64,000 nucleotides of DNA from Periweissella ghanensis (GCF_918814755.1 NZ_CAKKNT010000005.1:35966-99965), one strand, 5' to 3'. Positions 36,333-46,809 are shown, counted from the first letter of the stretch. Numbers and translations are program-made. The notes: generated by a model from the sequence alone, not told the origin.

Positions 36333-37679
36333 CTAATTTATTGCAATCAGACTACTTGGCTTAATCGTTGGGTAGTCTTTTAATTTGATGTGTTTTTCTG
36401 GGTCCAAGCCCCATGCCAAAATATTTTTAGAAGCATTTAAGTCACGAGAAACCATGTTTCCAGTGTGTTTTGAAATCCAATCACGGACGGCCACGGGGTG
36501 CTTTTCTGCAAATTCGGTGCCATATTCAACTTGTGATGTTTTATAACTATCAACGCGAATCAACGTTTTACCAGTTTTATTAGCGGTCATTTCAATTAAT
36601 GCCATGAGCCGATAAGGTTTGATTTTTGCGAGTTTCCGGTTTAACCCCGTATTGGTTCGTTTTACGGCCCGCATTTCCTTACTATCGAGTTGTTCAACAA
36701 CAACTAAATCGGTAGCTTGGAACAGCGCCCGTGCTAATTTTTTATAAGTTTCATCCAAGATATTGGTCCGTTTAATATTTAAATATTTAATCTGCTGATT
36801 TAGCTTAATCAACCGTTGGCTAGTGCCCCCCAACCAAATCAGTTTGTCGCGTCTGGATTTTAAAGTATTAATTTGGGTTTCTAAATAATCTGCTTGGTCT
36901 GCAATCGCAGTGGCAAGGTAATGTGTTTGATCAGTCGAAGTATGAAAAATTTTATTATCTTTCATATTCCAATCAACGCCAATTTTATTGTTAGGTTGCT
37001 TACGCGTAATTTGTTCACGGATTACCAATTGTAATTCGTAGTGTCCATTGCCTTTTAGCTTTAAGTTAGAAATCACAATCTGTTTATTAGCAAGGTTTTT
37101 AATATTTTCAACAACTTGTAGTACCCCAAAATCTTGAATCTTGATACCGTGATTTGAAACCACTTTAATTTGCTTGTTATCAGGCAATGAAATCGTTTTG
37201 TAGGAGTTGTTTTTACGTAAGAAGTTGAGTGAACCTTTGCGATACCACGACCTATGCTTTGTGTTGTTACCATGTTCATTATTTTTATAGTTGCTCTTTT
37301 CCTGGCTACTCATCTTAAAAGCTTTAAACAAGGTTTTGCGGTACTGGCTAAAATTAGTTAGTAATGTCAGCAAAAACAACCGTGCTCCTTGCGAGTGCAA
37401 GCCAATTTTATTAGCTTGCCAACGATCTAAATCATAGCAATCTTTAGCAAATTTGCCGGCAATTTCTGCAACTAAAAACTGTTTAGCGGTTAATGTTCTG
37501 GGGAAAGGGCGTAATACGTGTTTACGTCCGTATGTTTTTTCCAAATATTTAACGGTATAGTTATGCAATTCATTTTGGACATGTAACCCCCGTTGATGTT
37601 TTAACACCAACGCTGGGGTAGTTACGATACGATAGTGTCGTACGTAAACATATTCAGTTGTTGGTGTTAATTTAAGCAT
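36333..37679 (-). CDS. tnpB: RNA-guided endonuclease TnpB family protein, copy 2
   Basis: 448 residues, about 94-95% identical to copy 1, with Asp236, Glu329 and Asp413 conserved and the cysteine-free ribbon region (TSQVEYGTEF onward) again lacking any CxxC. Differences are spread through the protein, including REWRSKH to RDWISKH inside that region. The -10 reads TACAAT instead of TATAAT and the RBS differs (AAAAGGAC), so expression may not equal copy 1. Full length and unbroken. Confidence 0.88.
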   Translation of the reverse strand: MLKLTPTTEYVYVRHYRIVTTPALVLKHQRGLHVQNELHNYTVKYLEKTYGRKHVLRPFPRTLTAKQFLVAEIAGKFAKDCYDLDRWQANKIGLHSQGARLFLLTLLTNFSQYRKTLFKAFKMSSQEKSNYKNNEHGNNTKHRSWYRKGSLNFLRKNNSYKTISLPDNKQIKVVSNHGIKIQDFGVLQVVENIKNLANKQIVISNLKLKGNGHYELQLVIREQITRKQPNNKIGVDWNMKDNKIFHTSTDQTHYLATAIADQADYLETQINTLKSRRDKLIWLGGTSQRLIKLNQQIKYLNIKRTNILDETYKKLARALFQATDLVVVEQLDSKEMRAVKRTNTGLNRKLAKIKPYRLMALIEMTANKTGKTLIRVDSYKTSQVEYGTEFAEKHPVAVRDWISKHTGNMVSRDLNASKNILAWGLDPEKHIKLKDYPTIKPSSLIAIN

Positions 37680-37810
37680 TATTCTGGTAAGTCCTTTTCT
37701 TTGAATAGGCAGATTGTACCATATTTAATCGGAACTATAAGGAAAAATAATTTGAAGATAGGGGCTTTCGTCACGGCTTTGAAAAACCGTGTCTTTCGCC
37801 CCTAAAGCAA

Positions 37811-37842
37811 TAAAAAAAATCGATCAAAAGATCGATTTTTTT
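37811..37842 (-). terminator. argS terminator
   Basis: AAATCGATC-TTTT-GATCGATTT hairpin with a T-run on the minus strand; the T-run meets the left end of TnpB element copy 2. Confidence 0.92.
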
Positions 37843-37846
37843 ACTA

Positions 37847-39538
37847 TTACATTTCTTTAGGAGCATGCACTCCAAGTAAGCGTAAACTTTCAGTTAACAC
37901 AATTGATACGGCTTGAACGAGTGCCAAGCGGGCATCTTTTTCATTATCTTCAACCAAAATCTTAGAGTTAGCATAGTACTTGTTGTATGCCCGTGATAAG
38001 TGCAAGGCATACTTAGCAATTACTGATGGTTCGCGGTCGTTCAACGCCCGACGAACGGTTGCTGGGAATTCACCCAATAACTTCAAGGTATCCCAAGCAG
38101 CCGCATCCGTTAAGCTCAATTCAGCATTCACAAGGTCTGGGTTACCAGCTTTACGCAAAATTGAGTTAGCCCGGGCATTTGAATATTGTACGTAAGGACC
38201 AGTATCACCTTCAAAACGAACAACTTCAGCTAAATTAAAGTCAAAACTGTTCATCCGTTCATTTTGTAAATCGTGGAAAATCACGGCACCAACCCCGACT
38301 TCTTTAGCAACTTGTTCCTTGTTAGCTAAATCAGGGTTTTTGTCATTGATTTGTTCATTAGCAAGCTTAACCGCATCATCTAAAACGTCTTGTAATAAGA
38401 TAATCCGACCTGAACGCGTTGATAACTTCTTACCATCAACAGTAATCAAACCAAATGGAATGTGTTCGATATCGTCTGCCCATGCCAAACCAGCTTCTTT
38501 AAGCACGGCCTTTAATTGTTGGAAGTGTTCACGTTGTTCACCACCAACGACATAAAAGCTCTTATCAAAGTCGTATTCACGCTTACGATACATAGCAGCG
38601 GCTAAATCACGCGTCATGTAAAGGGTTGCTCCATCGGTCCGCTTAATCATCGCAACGGGTAAGTTGTATTTTTCAAGGTCAACAATTTGGGCCCCTTGTG
38701 ATTCAACAAGTAAGCCTTTATCTTCAAGTAAATTAACAACTTCATCCATTTTATCGTTGTAGAAAGCTTCACCATTAAATGAATCAAACGTAATTTCAAG
38801 TTGATCGTAAATATTTAAGAATTCTTGTAATGATTCATCACGGAACCATTTCCAAAGTTGTTGGGCTTCGACATCACCATCTTCAAGCTTTTTAAACCAG
38901 GCCCGACCTTGGTCATCAAGTTCAGGATTAGCTTTGGCTTCTTCGTGGAAACGCACGTAGTAACCCACTAAAGTGTTGATTGGGTCAGCTTTAACTTCGG
39001 CTTCTGAACCCCACATTTTGTAGGCCACCATTAATTTACCAAATTGTGTTCCCCAGTCACCTAAGTGGTTAATTTTAACAGGGTTGTAACCATTTTTAAC
39101 AAGGATGTTCGCCAAGGCATTTCCGATAACAGTTGAACGTAAGTGCCCCATTGACATTGGTTTAGCAATGTTTGGTGATGACATATCGATTGGCACATTG
39201 CGCATTTCACCATCGGTATTATTACCGTAAGCCGCACCATCGGTTAAAATCTCATGTAAGATGTTGGCTCCAACCAACTTCTTATCAAGGAAAAAGTTAA
39301 CATATGGGCCGGTCGCCACAACTTTTTCAAAACCTGTTTGATCAATTTCAGCAACGATATCTGCGGCAATTTGTTGGGGTGCCTTTCGTAAAGCTTTCGC
39401 CAACATAAACGTTGGAAAGGCTAAATCTCCTAAATCAGAAGTTTTTGGCATTTCAATTTTGTTTTGAATATCAGCAACACTAAGTTGGTCTTTTAGAACG
39501 GTTGCCAAGGCATTAGCAACTTGTAACTTGTTATCCAT
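37847..39538 (-). CDS. argS: arginyl-tRNA synthetase
   Basis: Class I synthetase. 563 residues: N-terminal Add1 domain, a HIGH motif in the Firmicutes variant SMGH (SPNIAKPMSMGHLRST near 121), KKLSTRSG in the KMSK position and a C-terminal helical DALR anticodon domain. No cysteines. Controlled by a T-box leader directly upstream, itself just behind tRNA-Gly. Confidence 0.97.
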   Translation of the reverse strand: MDNKLQVANALATVLKDQLSVADIQNKIEMPKTSDLGDLAFPTFMLAKALRKAPQQIAADIVAEIDQTGFEKVVATGPYVNFFLDKKLVGANILHEILTDGAAYGNNTDGEMRNVPIDMSSPNIAKPMSMGHLRSTVIGNALANILVKNGYNPVKINHLGDWGTQFGKLMVAYKMWGSEAEVKADPINTLVGYYVRFHEEAKANPELDDQGRAWFKKLEDGDVEAQQLWKWFRDESLQEFLNIYDQLEITFDSFNGEAFYNDKMDEVVNLLEDKGLLVESQGAQIVDLEKYNLPVAMIKRTDGATLYMTRDLAAAMYRKREYDFDKSFYVVGGEQREHFQQLKAVLKEAGLAWADDIEHIPFGLITVDGKKLSTRSGRIILLQDVLDDAVKLANEQINDKNPDLANKEQVAKEVGVGAVIFHDLQNERMNSFDFNLAEVVRFEGDTGPYVQYSNARANSILRKAGNPDLVNAELSLTDAAAWDTLKLLGEFPATVRRALNDREPSVIAKYALHLSRAYNKYYANSKILVEDNEKDARLALVQAVSIVLTESLRLLGVHAPKEM

Positions 39539-39589
39539 GTTATATCCTCTTTTTTATCTTTGATTATAATGAAAACGGGGTCAGATTCA

Positions 39590-39798
39590 TACGAAAAAGA
39601 CTCGCCCCTTACACTACTGTAAGAGACGAGCCTTCACCCGTGGTACCACTCTAATTGAATTGAAAATTCCACTCAAATTATGTAATTTTAATAATTAGCT
39701 AACGCGCCTAACAGTTATTTTGATTTGGCTTCCATCATCCCAAATTTGCTAAACAAAATAAATCTGTCTTCCTTTAACTAATAAAGCTTAATCTGACT
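39590..39798 (-). promoter_or_regulatory. T-box riboswitch upstream of argS
   Basis: Minus strand: T-box core GAGTGGTACCACGGG (39641-39655 region) and terminator GGCTCGTCTCTTAC / GTAAGGGGCGAGTC with a T-run (about 39594-39632). A CGC/CGT triplet around 39702-39706 is the candidate Arg specifier, but the choice is not firm. Only about 20-25 nt separate the leader from the 3' end of tRNA-Gly, and I see no promoter in between. Confidence 0.88.
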
Positions 39799-39800
39799 AA

Positions 39801-39870
39801 GCGAAGTACGGGAATCGGACCCGCGACCACAGCTTGGGAAGCTGTTGTTTTACCACTAAACTAACTTCGC
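39801..39870 (-). tRNA. tRNA-Gly (anticodon CCC)
   Basis: 70-nt cloverleaf: acceptor GCGAAGT/ACTTCGC, D-arm with AGTGGTA, anticodon stem ACAGC/GCTGT around loop TTCCCAA giving anticodon CCC, and T-loop TCCGATT. The CCA is not encoded. CCC reads only GGG codons. Confidence 0.93.
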
Positions 39871-39882
39871 AATACAAGATTA

Positions 39883-39910
39883 ATTATAGCCTATTACTTA
39901 AAATATGCAA
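39883..39910 (-). promoter_or_regulatory. promoter of tRNA-Gly (and probably argS)
   Basis: Minus-strand TTGCAT, 16-bp spacer, TATAAT, ending 12 bp before the tRNA. No equally good promoter is visible between the tRNA and the T-box leader. Confidence 0.7.
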
Positions 39911-39931
39911 TAACTAATCTAACATTTATGG

Positions 39932-40222
39932 TTATTCTGCATCCGTATCAGTAGCTTCAGCATCTTCAGCTGGGACTACTTCAGGTACTTCAGCGGCAAT
40001 TAAAACCTTAGTTTCACTCATTCGCACAACTGCGCGGTGATTGTATTCATTAACTGTGGCTTGATCTTCTGGATCATTTTCAGTTACTAATACAAGTAAT
40101 GAGTGTTCGTAAATTTTTTCAACCACACCTTTAAAATCGTGTTCAAAGTTGGCGAATTTCTTAGCTGCAACAAAGTCCCCAATGTTAAAACCTGAATCAT
40201 TAACAATTTCTTCTACTGCCAT
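39932..40222 (-). CDS. DUF2187-like small protein with acidic tail
   Basis: A 96-residue protein. Residues 11-75 (FNIGDFVAAKKFANFEHDFKGVVEKIYEHSLLVLV, then YNHRAVVRMSETKVL) look like the short beta-rich DUF2187/YkvS family. The last 20 residues are Glu/Asp/Ala-rich. GGAGG precedes the ATG. It ends only 22 bp before the tRNA-Gly promoter region. Function unknown. Confidence 0.65.
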   Translation of the reverse strand: MAVEEIVNDSGFNIGDFVAAKKFANFEHDFKGVVEKIYEHSLLVLVTENDPEDQATVNEYNHRAVVRMSETKVLIAAEVPEVVPAEDAEATDTDAE

Positions 40223-40353
40223 ATCACGCCTCCAGTCATATAACTATCCGATATATATTATCAAACCCACTATAAAATAGCAACAATTTTTAACCTTTAA
40301 TATAAATGTAATATGCTATAATCAAGCTAACATATCTTGAAAGGTGGCTTTTT

Positions 40354-40689
40354 ATGTTTATTTTAATCCATTTAATTGCAGCAATTATTTTACTCGTTAT
40401 CGCATGTGGCGTGATTCTTGCCAAAACCAATAAGCAACTTGGAGCGTTAATGGTTGTTAGTCGGATTTTATATCTTGTCCTATTAGTAACTGGCGTGCGG
40501 TTAGCTTTTTTCACGTTTGCGCCCCATCCAGTGTTAACCATCATTAAACTCTTAGTCGCGCTTGGCTTAATTGGTACAATTGAAGTTCTCGGCGCTCACA
40601 AAAGCCAATCAAAAGTCGGCTTCCGTCAAATTTTGCCAGTCGGATTATTGTTTGTCGTGGTAATTGTTTTAGGATTTTCACTACATTAA
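40354..40689 (+). CDS. YisL/DUF1516-family membrane protein
   Basis: A 111-residue integral membrane protein with four hydrophobic segments (about 2-22, 29-49, 60-80 and 90-110) and little loop sequence. It matches UPF0344/YisL in size and layout. AAAGGTGG precedes the ATG. Divergent from the DUF2187-like gene and convergent with obgE. Function unknown. Confidence 0.8.
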   Translation: MFILIHLIAAIILLVIACGVILAKTNKQLGALMVVSRILYLVLLVTGVRLAFFTFAPHPVLTIIKLLVALGLIGTIEVLGAHKSQSKVGFRQILPVGLLFVVVIVLGFSLH

Positions 40690-40701
40690 AAATTTATATG
40701 C

Positions 40702-40734
40702 AAAAAGCCGAAGAAATGTTCTTCGGCTTTTTTA
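40702..40734. terminator. bidirectional terminator yisL/obgE
   Basis: AAAAGCCGAAGAA/TTCTTCGGCTTTT hairpin with A- and T-runs between convergent genes. Confidence 0.92.
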
Positions 40735-40767
40735 CGCGCACAATCAAATGATTATGGGCATTTTATA

Positions 40768-42081
<1,314 letters not shown>

Positions 42082-42261
42082 TTATTTCCTCCACCAATCT
42101 ATTTTTGATTGTTATCTTTTAATATTTCCACAGCTATATCGCGCAAAATTCCACTATTTAGTATACTAGTTAAATGTCAATGGGTAAAGTAGTCAAATCA
42201 ATAGTTCCGGAATATCTCACGCTTTCCTACCCTTATTATCTTATTTTGACCGTTAAATACC

Positions 42262-42298
42262 AAAAAATCAGCCCAACAATATCGCTTGGGCTGATTTT
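42262..42298 (-). terminator. glnRA terminator
   Basis: AAAATCAGCCCAA/TTGGGCTGATTTT hairpin followed by TT-rich sequence on the minus strand, just past the glnA stop. Confidence 0.9.
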
Positions 42299-42309
42299 CA
42301 TTATATATA

Positions 42310-43656
42310 TTAGTAGATATCGAGGTAGTTATCGATTTCCCATGTTGAAACTTCCTGACGGTAAGCTCGGTATTCAATCTTCTTAGCATCAACAAATTGT
42401 TGTGCTAAATCTTTACCAATCGCATCTTTAACCGTTTCGTCACCTTCAAGGTTAGCAACCGCTGCAAGGAGGGTATCTGGTAAATCAAAGATACCAGCCT
42501 TTTGACGTTCTGCTTCGTCCATCAAGTAGATGTTACGATCAACAGAAGCCATTGGTTCGATGTGGTTAACGATTCCATCAAGTCCTGAAGCTAAAATAGC
42601 TGACAAGGCAAGGTATGGGTTAGCAGTTGGATCAACGGCCCGTAATTCAAGACGCGTTGATTGGCCGCGCGCAGCTGGGACCCGAACCATTGGTGAACGG
42701 TTTGAACCTGACCAAGCAACGTAAACTGGTGCTTCGTATCCAGGTACTAAACGCTTGTATGAGTTAACGGTTGGGTTAGTAAAGGCCGCAAAGTTAATCG
42801 CGTGCTTCAACACACCACCTAAGAAGTTGTACGCAATTGGTGATAATTGCATATCATCAGTTTCATTAAAGAATTGGTTTTTACCATCGGCAAACAATGA
42901 CATGTTGATGTGCATTCCGCTACCGTTAATCCCTGAAACTGGCTTTGGTAAGAAAGTGGCGTACAAATTATTCTTACGTGCAATTGTCTTAACAATTAAT
43001 TTAAAGGTTTGGATGTTATCAGCGGCTTCAAGGGCATCAGCATACTTAAAGTCAACTTCGTGTTGACCAGGCGCAACTTCGTGGTGGGCAGCTTCAACTT
43101 CAAAGCCCATTTGTTCTAACGTCAAAACAATTTCACGACGCACGTTTTCACCTAAATCAAGCGGTGCCAAGTCAAAGTATGAACCAGTGTCATTTAATTG
43201 CGTTGTAGGCTTACCATCAGCATCAAGTTTGAACAAGAAGAATTCTGGTTCTGGTCCAATGTTAAAGGCATCAAAGCCGTTTGCTTTCATGTTTTCGATG
43301 TTTTTAATCAAAACATTCCGAGGATCACCCATGAATGGTTGGCGATCAGCAGTGTATACACTTGCAATAATCCGCGCAACTTTACCACCATGTGAATCAG
43401 TTGCCCATGGGAAAATCATGAACGTTGATAAATCAGGGTATAAGTACATATCAGATTCTTCAATACGAACAAATCCATCAATTGAAGAACCATCAAACAT
43501 CATATTATTGTCTAAAACTTTTTCAAGTTGTGATACTGGTACTTCAACGTTTTTGATCATTCCAAACATGTCAGTAAATGTTAAACGTAAAAATTCAACG
43601 TTTTCTGATTTAATTAAGTTACGGATATCATCTTTAGTGTAGTCGTGCTTTGGCAT
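42310..43656 (-). CDS. glnA: glutamine synthetase, type I
   Basis: Makes glutamine from glutamate, ammonia and ATP as a dodecamer. 448 residues with FDGSSIDGF near 56, [24 protein letters not shown] and NRSPMVRVP; the size and the arginine in the last segment fit the feedback-regulated GSI-alpha form of Firmicutes. It starts within 3 bp of the glnR stop, so it depends on glnR translation and the glnR promoter. Confidence 0.97.
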   Translation of the reverse strand: MPKHDYTKDDIRNLIKSENVEFLRLTFTDMFGMIKNVEVPVSQLEKVLDNNMMFDGSSIDGFVRIEESDMYLYPDLSTFMIFPWATDSHGGKVARIIASVYTADRQPFMGDPRNVLIKNIENMKANGFDAFNIGPEPEFFLFKLDADGKPTTQLNDTGSYFDLAPLDLGENVRREIVLTLEQMGFEVEAAHHEVAPGQHEVDFKYADALEAADNIQTFKLIVKTIARKNNLYATFLPKPVSGINGSGMHINMSLFADGKNQFFNETDDMQLSPIAYNFLGGVLKHAINFAAFTNPTVNSYKRLVPGYEAPVYVAWSGSNRSPMVRVPAARGQSTRLELRAVDPTANPYLALSAILASGLDGIVNHIEPMASVDRNIYLMDEAERQKAGIFDLPDTLLAAVANLEGDETVKDAIGKDLAQQFVDAKKIEYRAYRQEVSTWEIDNYLDIY

Positions 43657-43658
43657 TA

Positions 43659-44012
43659 TTAGAGGCCCTTCCTATTCTGATTAACTTTAAAACCAACTAA
43701 ATTCAAAAATTCTGATTGTAATGCTTGTCGTGCTTGATGAGCAGTCATATTATCACTCTCGCGCTGTGCTTGCTTTGCATATATTTTTTTAATATTTGCA
43801 ATTGAATCACCAACCAACAAATAATCTTTTATCTCAAGTAAACGATCGATATCATTTAACGAATACACCCGTTGATTGCTCGCTGTCCGTGCCGGTGTTA
43901 TCAATCCTTGCGCTTCATAATAGCGAATTTGTCGGTCAGTTAAATCAGTTAATTTCCGAACCGTCCCAATTGGTAACACGGCCATATTACGTCGCAACTC
44001 TTTTTCAGCCAT
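43659..44012 (-). CDS. glnR: nitrogen regulator GlnR (MerR family)
   Basis: Represses glnRA and other nitrogen genes when glutamine is plentiful; its activity depends on feedback-inhibited glutamine synthetase. 117 residues: MerR helix-turn-helix ([26 protein letters not shown]), dimerisation helix and a short regulatory tail. Autoregulation is supported by a consensus operator upstream. Confidence 0.95.
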   Translation of the reverse strand: MAEKELRRNMAVLPIGTVRKLTDLTDRQIRYYEAQGLITPARTASNQRVYSLNDIDRLLEIKDYLLVGDSIANIKKIYAKQAQRESDNMTAHQARQALQSEFLNLVGFKVNQNRKGL

Positions 44013-44043
44013 TCGTTATATCTCCGTTTATTAAGATAAGTTA

Positions 44044-44071
44044 ATTTTAGCAGATTTTTACTACAGGGCAA
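44044..44071 (-). promoter_or_regulatory. glnRA promoter
   Basis: Minus-strand TTGCCC, 16-bp spacer, TAAAAT with TGC in front (extended -10), about 32 bp before the glnR ATG. Confidence 0.7.
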
Positions 44072-44078
44072 TCTCTCG

Positions 44079-44095
44079 TGTTAGGAAACCTCACA
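44079..44095. promoter_or_regulatory. GlnR operator
   Basis: TGTTA-GGAAACC-TCACA matches the TGTNA-N7-TNACA consensus exactly. It lies 7 bp upstream of the -35 of glnRA, the position seen in other Firmicutes. Confidence 0.85.
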
Positions 44096-44105
44096 TGAAA
44101 CTTTT

Positions 44106-45038
44106 TTATTTTTCCATTAAAAATTGTTCAGCCGTTTTGATGATTGTCGGAATTTGTTCTGGGCTTTGGACTAAATCAAACCATTGAATTGCTTCAATTT
44201 GATGGCGGAACCACGTTAACTGCCGCTTGGCAAAGCGCCGAGAATTGCGTTTAATCAATTCAACGGTGGTTGTTAAATCACTTTGCTGTTCGAAGTATGG
44301 ATACCATTCTTTGTAACCAATCCCTGTGCCACTTTGTAATTCTGGCCCCCCCGCCATAAATAGCGTCCGGGCTTCAGCTTCGAGCCCTTGCGTTAGCATT
44401 TCATCAACCCGCGCATCAATGCGTTGGTATAATACTGAACGTTCAGTATTTAACCCAATAATAAAGGCATCATATTCACGTTGGCCAACGGTACGAGGTT
44501 GTGCTGAAAATGGTACGCCCGTCAATTCAAATACTTCCAGGGCACGAATAATGCGCCGATTATTATTAACCGGAATTTTTTCAGCTGCTTTAGGATCAAC
44601 TTTCGCTAATGCTTGCCATAAAGCAACGGGTCCAAATTCATCAACAAACGTTTGCCATTTTGTTCGAATCGTTTCATCAGCCCCGGCATCATTACCACCA
44701 AGCGGCATATCACCTAAAAGTGCGGCAATATAAAATCCTGTCCCACCGACAATAATCGGTACCTTGCCCGCCGCACTGATGGTATCAATGGCTTGGCGGG
44801 CTTCACTAACCCATTCAGCAACGGTAAAGGTATCATCAACTTTTTTCGTATCTAATAAATAGTGTTTAATCCCGGCTTGTTCTTCAGGCGTGGCCTTAGC
44901 TGTCCCGATATCAAGCGTTTGATACACTTGCATCGAATCTCCCGAAATAATTTCACCATTTAATGCTTGGGCTATCTGAATTGATAGCGCTGTTTTACCG
45001 ACGGCAGTAGGACCGACAATTACAATTATTTTTTTCAA
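44106..45038 (-). CDS. miaA: tRNA dimethylallyltransferase
   Basis: Adds the isopentenyl group to A37 of tRNAs reading UNN codons. 310 residues with P-loop GPTAVGKT (9-16), SGDSMQVYQ, GGTGFYI and the NNRRIIRALE signature. It overlaps the phosphodiesterase gene upstream by 4 bp and precedes glnRA, which has its own promoter. Confidence 0.96.
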   Translation of the reverse strand: MKKIIVIVGPTAVGKTALSIQIAQALNGEIISGDSMQVYQTLDIGTAKATPEEQAGIKHYLLDTKKVDDTFTVAEWVSEARQAIDTISAAGKVPIIVGGTGFYIAALLGDMPLGGNDAGADETIRTKWQTFVDEFGPVALWQALAKVDPKAAEKIPVNNNRRIIRALEVFELTGVPFSAQPRTVGQREYDAFIIGLNTERSVLYQRIDARVDEMLTQGLEAEARTLFMAGGPELQSGTGIGYKEWYPYFEQQSDLTTTVELIKRNSRRFAKRQLTWFRHQIEAIQWFDLVQSPEQIPTIIKTAEQFLMEK

Positions 45039-45769
45039 TCTTGAATTTCCTTTCGTAACTTAACCGCTAAGGCAATATCATCCGTAATAATACGACCTAA
45101 TTGCGCTTTAAAAACTGCCCGCATCGCCCGTTCAGTATTAACCGTCCATGGTGATACATGGGCTTTTTTTAACCAAAATAACCGATTAATAAACCACCGA
45201 TTATCGGGGTTAATCGCCGTAATAATTCCTTGGCGATACATTTTCATGACCCGTAGCGTTGGATAAAATACTAACGCATTCAATGTTAATGTTTGGTCTA
45301 GGGCAGCAAGTTTTTGTAATGTATCTAAATTAAAACTTTGATAAACTACCTGATATTGTGGAGCTTCTTTTTGCATGCGTTGCCATAAAAGTAATTCAAT
45401 ATCAGGATATGCGATATGATCAGTTTTAACTTCGATTAATAACGTTTTATTAAAGTTAGTTTCGCGTAATAACTTTAACACATCTTCCAGACTTGGCAGA
45501 TGCTGTGATGCAAACTGTCCGTCAAACCAACTGCCGGCATCCATGGCTTGTAACTGCGCTAACGTATGTTCATGAACGTACCCATGTTGATTAGTTGTCC
45601 GTTCGAGTTTTTCATCATGAATTACTACCAACTGGCGATCTTTAGTCAAATGAACATCAATTTCTAAAACATCTAATTCCCTAAAAGCTAGTGCTTGTTG
45701 ATAGGCAATCAAAGTATTCTCTGGTGCGTTTTTGCGATCACCACGGTGGGCAACAATTTGTGTCCGCAT
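45035..45769 (-). CDS. glycerophosphodiester phosphodiesterase family protein
   Basis: Cytoplasmic GDPD of 244 residues, with no signal peptide. TIM-barrel residues are visible: HRGDRKNAPENT (residues 8-19), EIDVHLTKD (37-45) and VVIHD with the second His. It would split glycerophosphodiesters into glycerol-3-phosphate and an alcohol. Translationally coupled to miaA. It resembles GlpQ and UgpQ; the substrate is not defined. Confidence 0.88.
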   Translation of the reverse strand: MRTQIVAHRGDRKNAPENTLIAYQQALAFRELDVLEIDVHLTKDRQLVVIHDEKLERTTNQHGYVHEHTLAQLQAMDAGSWFDGQFASQHLPSLEDVLKLLRETNFNKTLLIEVKTDHIAYPDIELLLWQRMQKEAPQYQVVYQSFNLDTLQKLAALDQTLTLNALVFYPTLRVMKMYRQGIITAINPDNRWFINRLFWLKKAHVSPWTVNTERAMRAVFKAQLGRIITDDIALAVKLRKEIQD

Positions 45770-45880
45770 AATTTCTCCCTTAAAACTTAGCCTTTTATCA
45801 ACAAATTATTTTAAATTCATATATAATTTATAGTAAGACTACTATGTACATTTAATTATAAACTATGGAGGCAATTTAAG

Positions 45881-46063
45881 ATGAAAAAATTTGGTGTTGG
45901 AATTATTGTTGGGGTTGTTGCTACCGTTGCTACAGGTGTTGGGGCCTTTCTTGGTTTTAAACAAAAAGTTGTTAAGCCAATCGAAGATGAAGAGGCTAAA
46001 TTTGATGCCACACGGATTCAATCTGCACGTAAAGCCCATCAAGCCCATAACGCACGCTATTAA
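45881..46063 (+). CDS. DUF3042-family small membrane protein
   Basis: 60 residues: N-terminal membrane segment (MKKFGVGIIVGVVATVATGV, about 4-26) followed by a charged helix ending RKAHQAHNARY. The layout matches DUF3042, found in lactic acid bacteria, function unknown. GGAGG lies nine bases before ATG. Divergent from the phosphodiesterase gene. Confidence 0.85.
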   Translation: MKKFGVGIIVGVVATVATGVGAFLGFKQKVVKPIEDEEAKFDATRIQSARKAHQAHNARY

Positions 46064-46115
46064 TTAGTACGTGCATGTGATTACATCTTTAACACTCGTA
46101 CTCGCATAAACGCTA

Positions 46116-46147
46116 AACAGGCTGAAGATTTTCTTCAGCCTGTTTTT
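46116..46147 (+). terminator. terminator of the DUF3042 gene
   Basis: AACAGGCTGAAGA/TCTTCAGCCTGTT hairpin followed by a T-run. Confidence 0.9.
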
Positions 46148-46189
46148 AATATGTTATACCGTTGCTAAATATCACTTGTCACACTTATT

Positions 46190-46696
46190 TTAGTGTTGCG
46201 TACCAATGCTATCCAAACGCTTTTCGACATTTAAATTTTTAGCTAATTGCGTACTAACTTTTTGTGCTTGCGTATCCGAATTAGTAACAGCTTTTGCGGT
46301 GGCAGCAATAATCACCGCAAAATTATCATGAAATTGTGAGGCGACACTGGGATCTACCGCATATTTATTTTTAACTGCCGATTGAATAATGCCTTTAATG
46401 CCGTGTGGTGAATTATCCAATTGAATATCTAAGCGTTCTTTTTCGGTAGTTGTTAAACCTTTTGCATTATCATGCATGACCGCATCAACCGCTTCATATA
46501 CTTGATCAGCCGAACTGGTTTTTTGGTAATTAAACGTATTCAAGCGTGTTAATAGAGTATCAATATTCTTATCATTCTTCATTAATTGTTCGTATTCACC
46601 ACTATCCAATTGCACACCGGCGTAATTTTTTTGTCCACAGGCAGCCAACGTTCCCCCTAGCAATAATGTGCATACTACTAACCAAAATTTTTTCAT
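46190..46696 (-). CDS. lipoprotein of unknown function
   Basis: A 168-residue secreted protein with lipobox LAAC (Cys about 20), so it is anchored on the outer face of the membrane. The mature part is helical and polar (GVQLDSGEYEQLMKN near the start) with no domain I recognise. An in-frame TTG two codons upstream is too close to the AGGGGAG site, so ATG at 46696 is used. A perfect inverted repeat lies just upstream of the start. Confidence 0.72.
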   Translation of the reverse strand: MKKFWLVVCTLLLGGTLAACGQKNYAGVQLDSGEYEQLMKNDKNIDTLLTRLNTFNYQKTSSADQVYEAVDAVMHDNAKGLTTTEKERLDIQLDNSPHGIKGIIQSAVKNKYAVDPSVASQFHDNFAVIIAATAKAVTNSDTQAQKVSTQLAKNLNVEKRLDSIGTQH

Positions 46697-46728
46697 ATCC
46701 AAACTCCCCTAGGAATGCCTACTGACAT

Positions 46729-46746
46729 TGCTTATATCAATAAGCA
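46729..46746. repeat. inverted repeat upstream of the lipoprotein gene
   Basis: TGCTTAT-ATCA-ATAAGCA, a perfect 7-bp repeat with a 4-bp centre, 33 bp before the lipoprotein ATG. It looks like an operator for an unidentified regulator. Confidence 0.5.
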
Positions 46747-46809
46747 TACAAGATATTTTTTGCCCTTCCGTTTAATTTCTGTAAATCTCTTGTATCCTTT
46801 AGACAAATA

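Larger units (their letters stand above)
36139..37809 (-). mobile_element. TnpB-only IS605/IS1341-type element, copy 2
   Basis: The second 1671-bp copy, the same length as copy 1 with substitutions but no net length change. It sits between argS and argR. Left-end stem-loop at 37761-37802, tnpB, then the structured right end. Its left end abuts TTTTTTTTAT of the argS terminator. The flank beyond the right end differs from copy 1, confirming the boundary. No tnpA. Confidence 0.85.
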
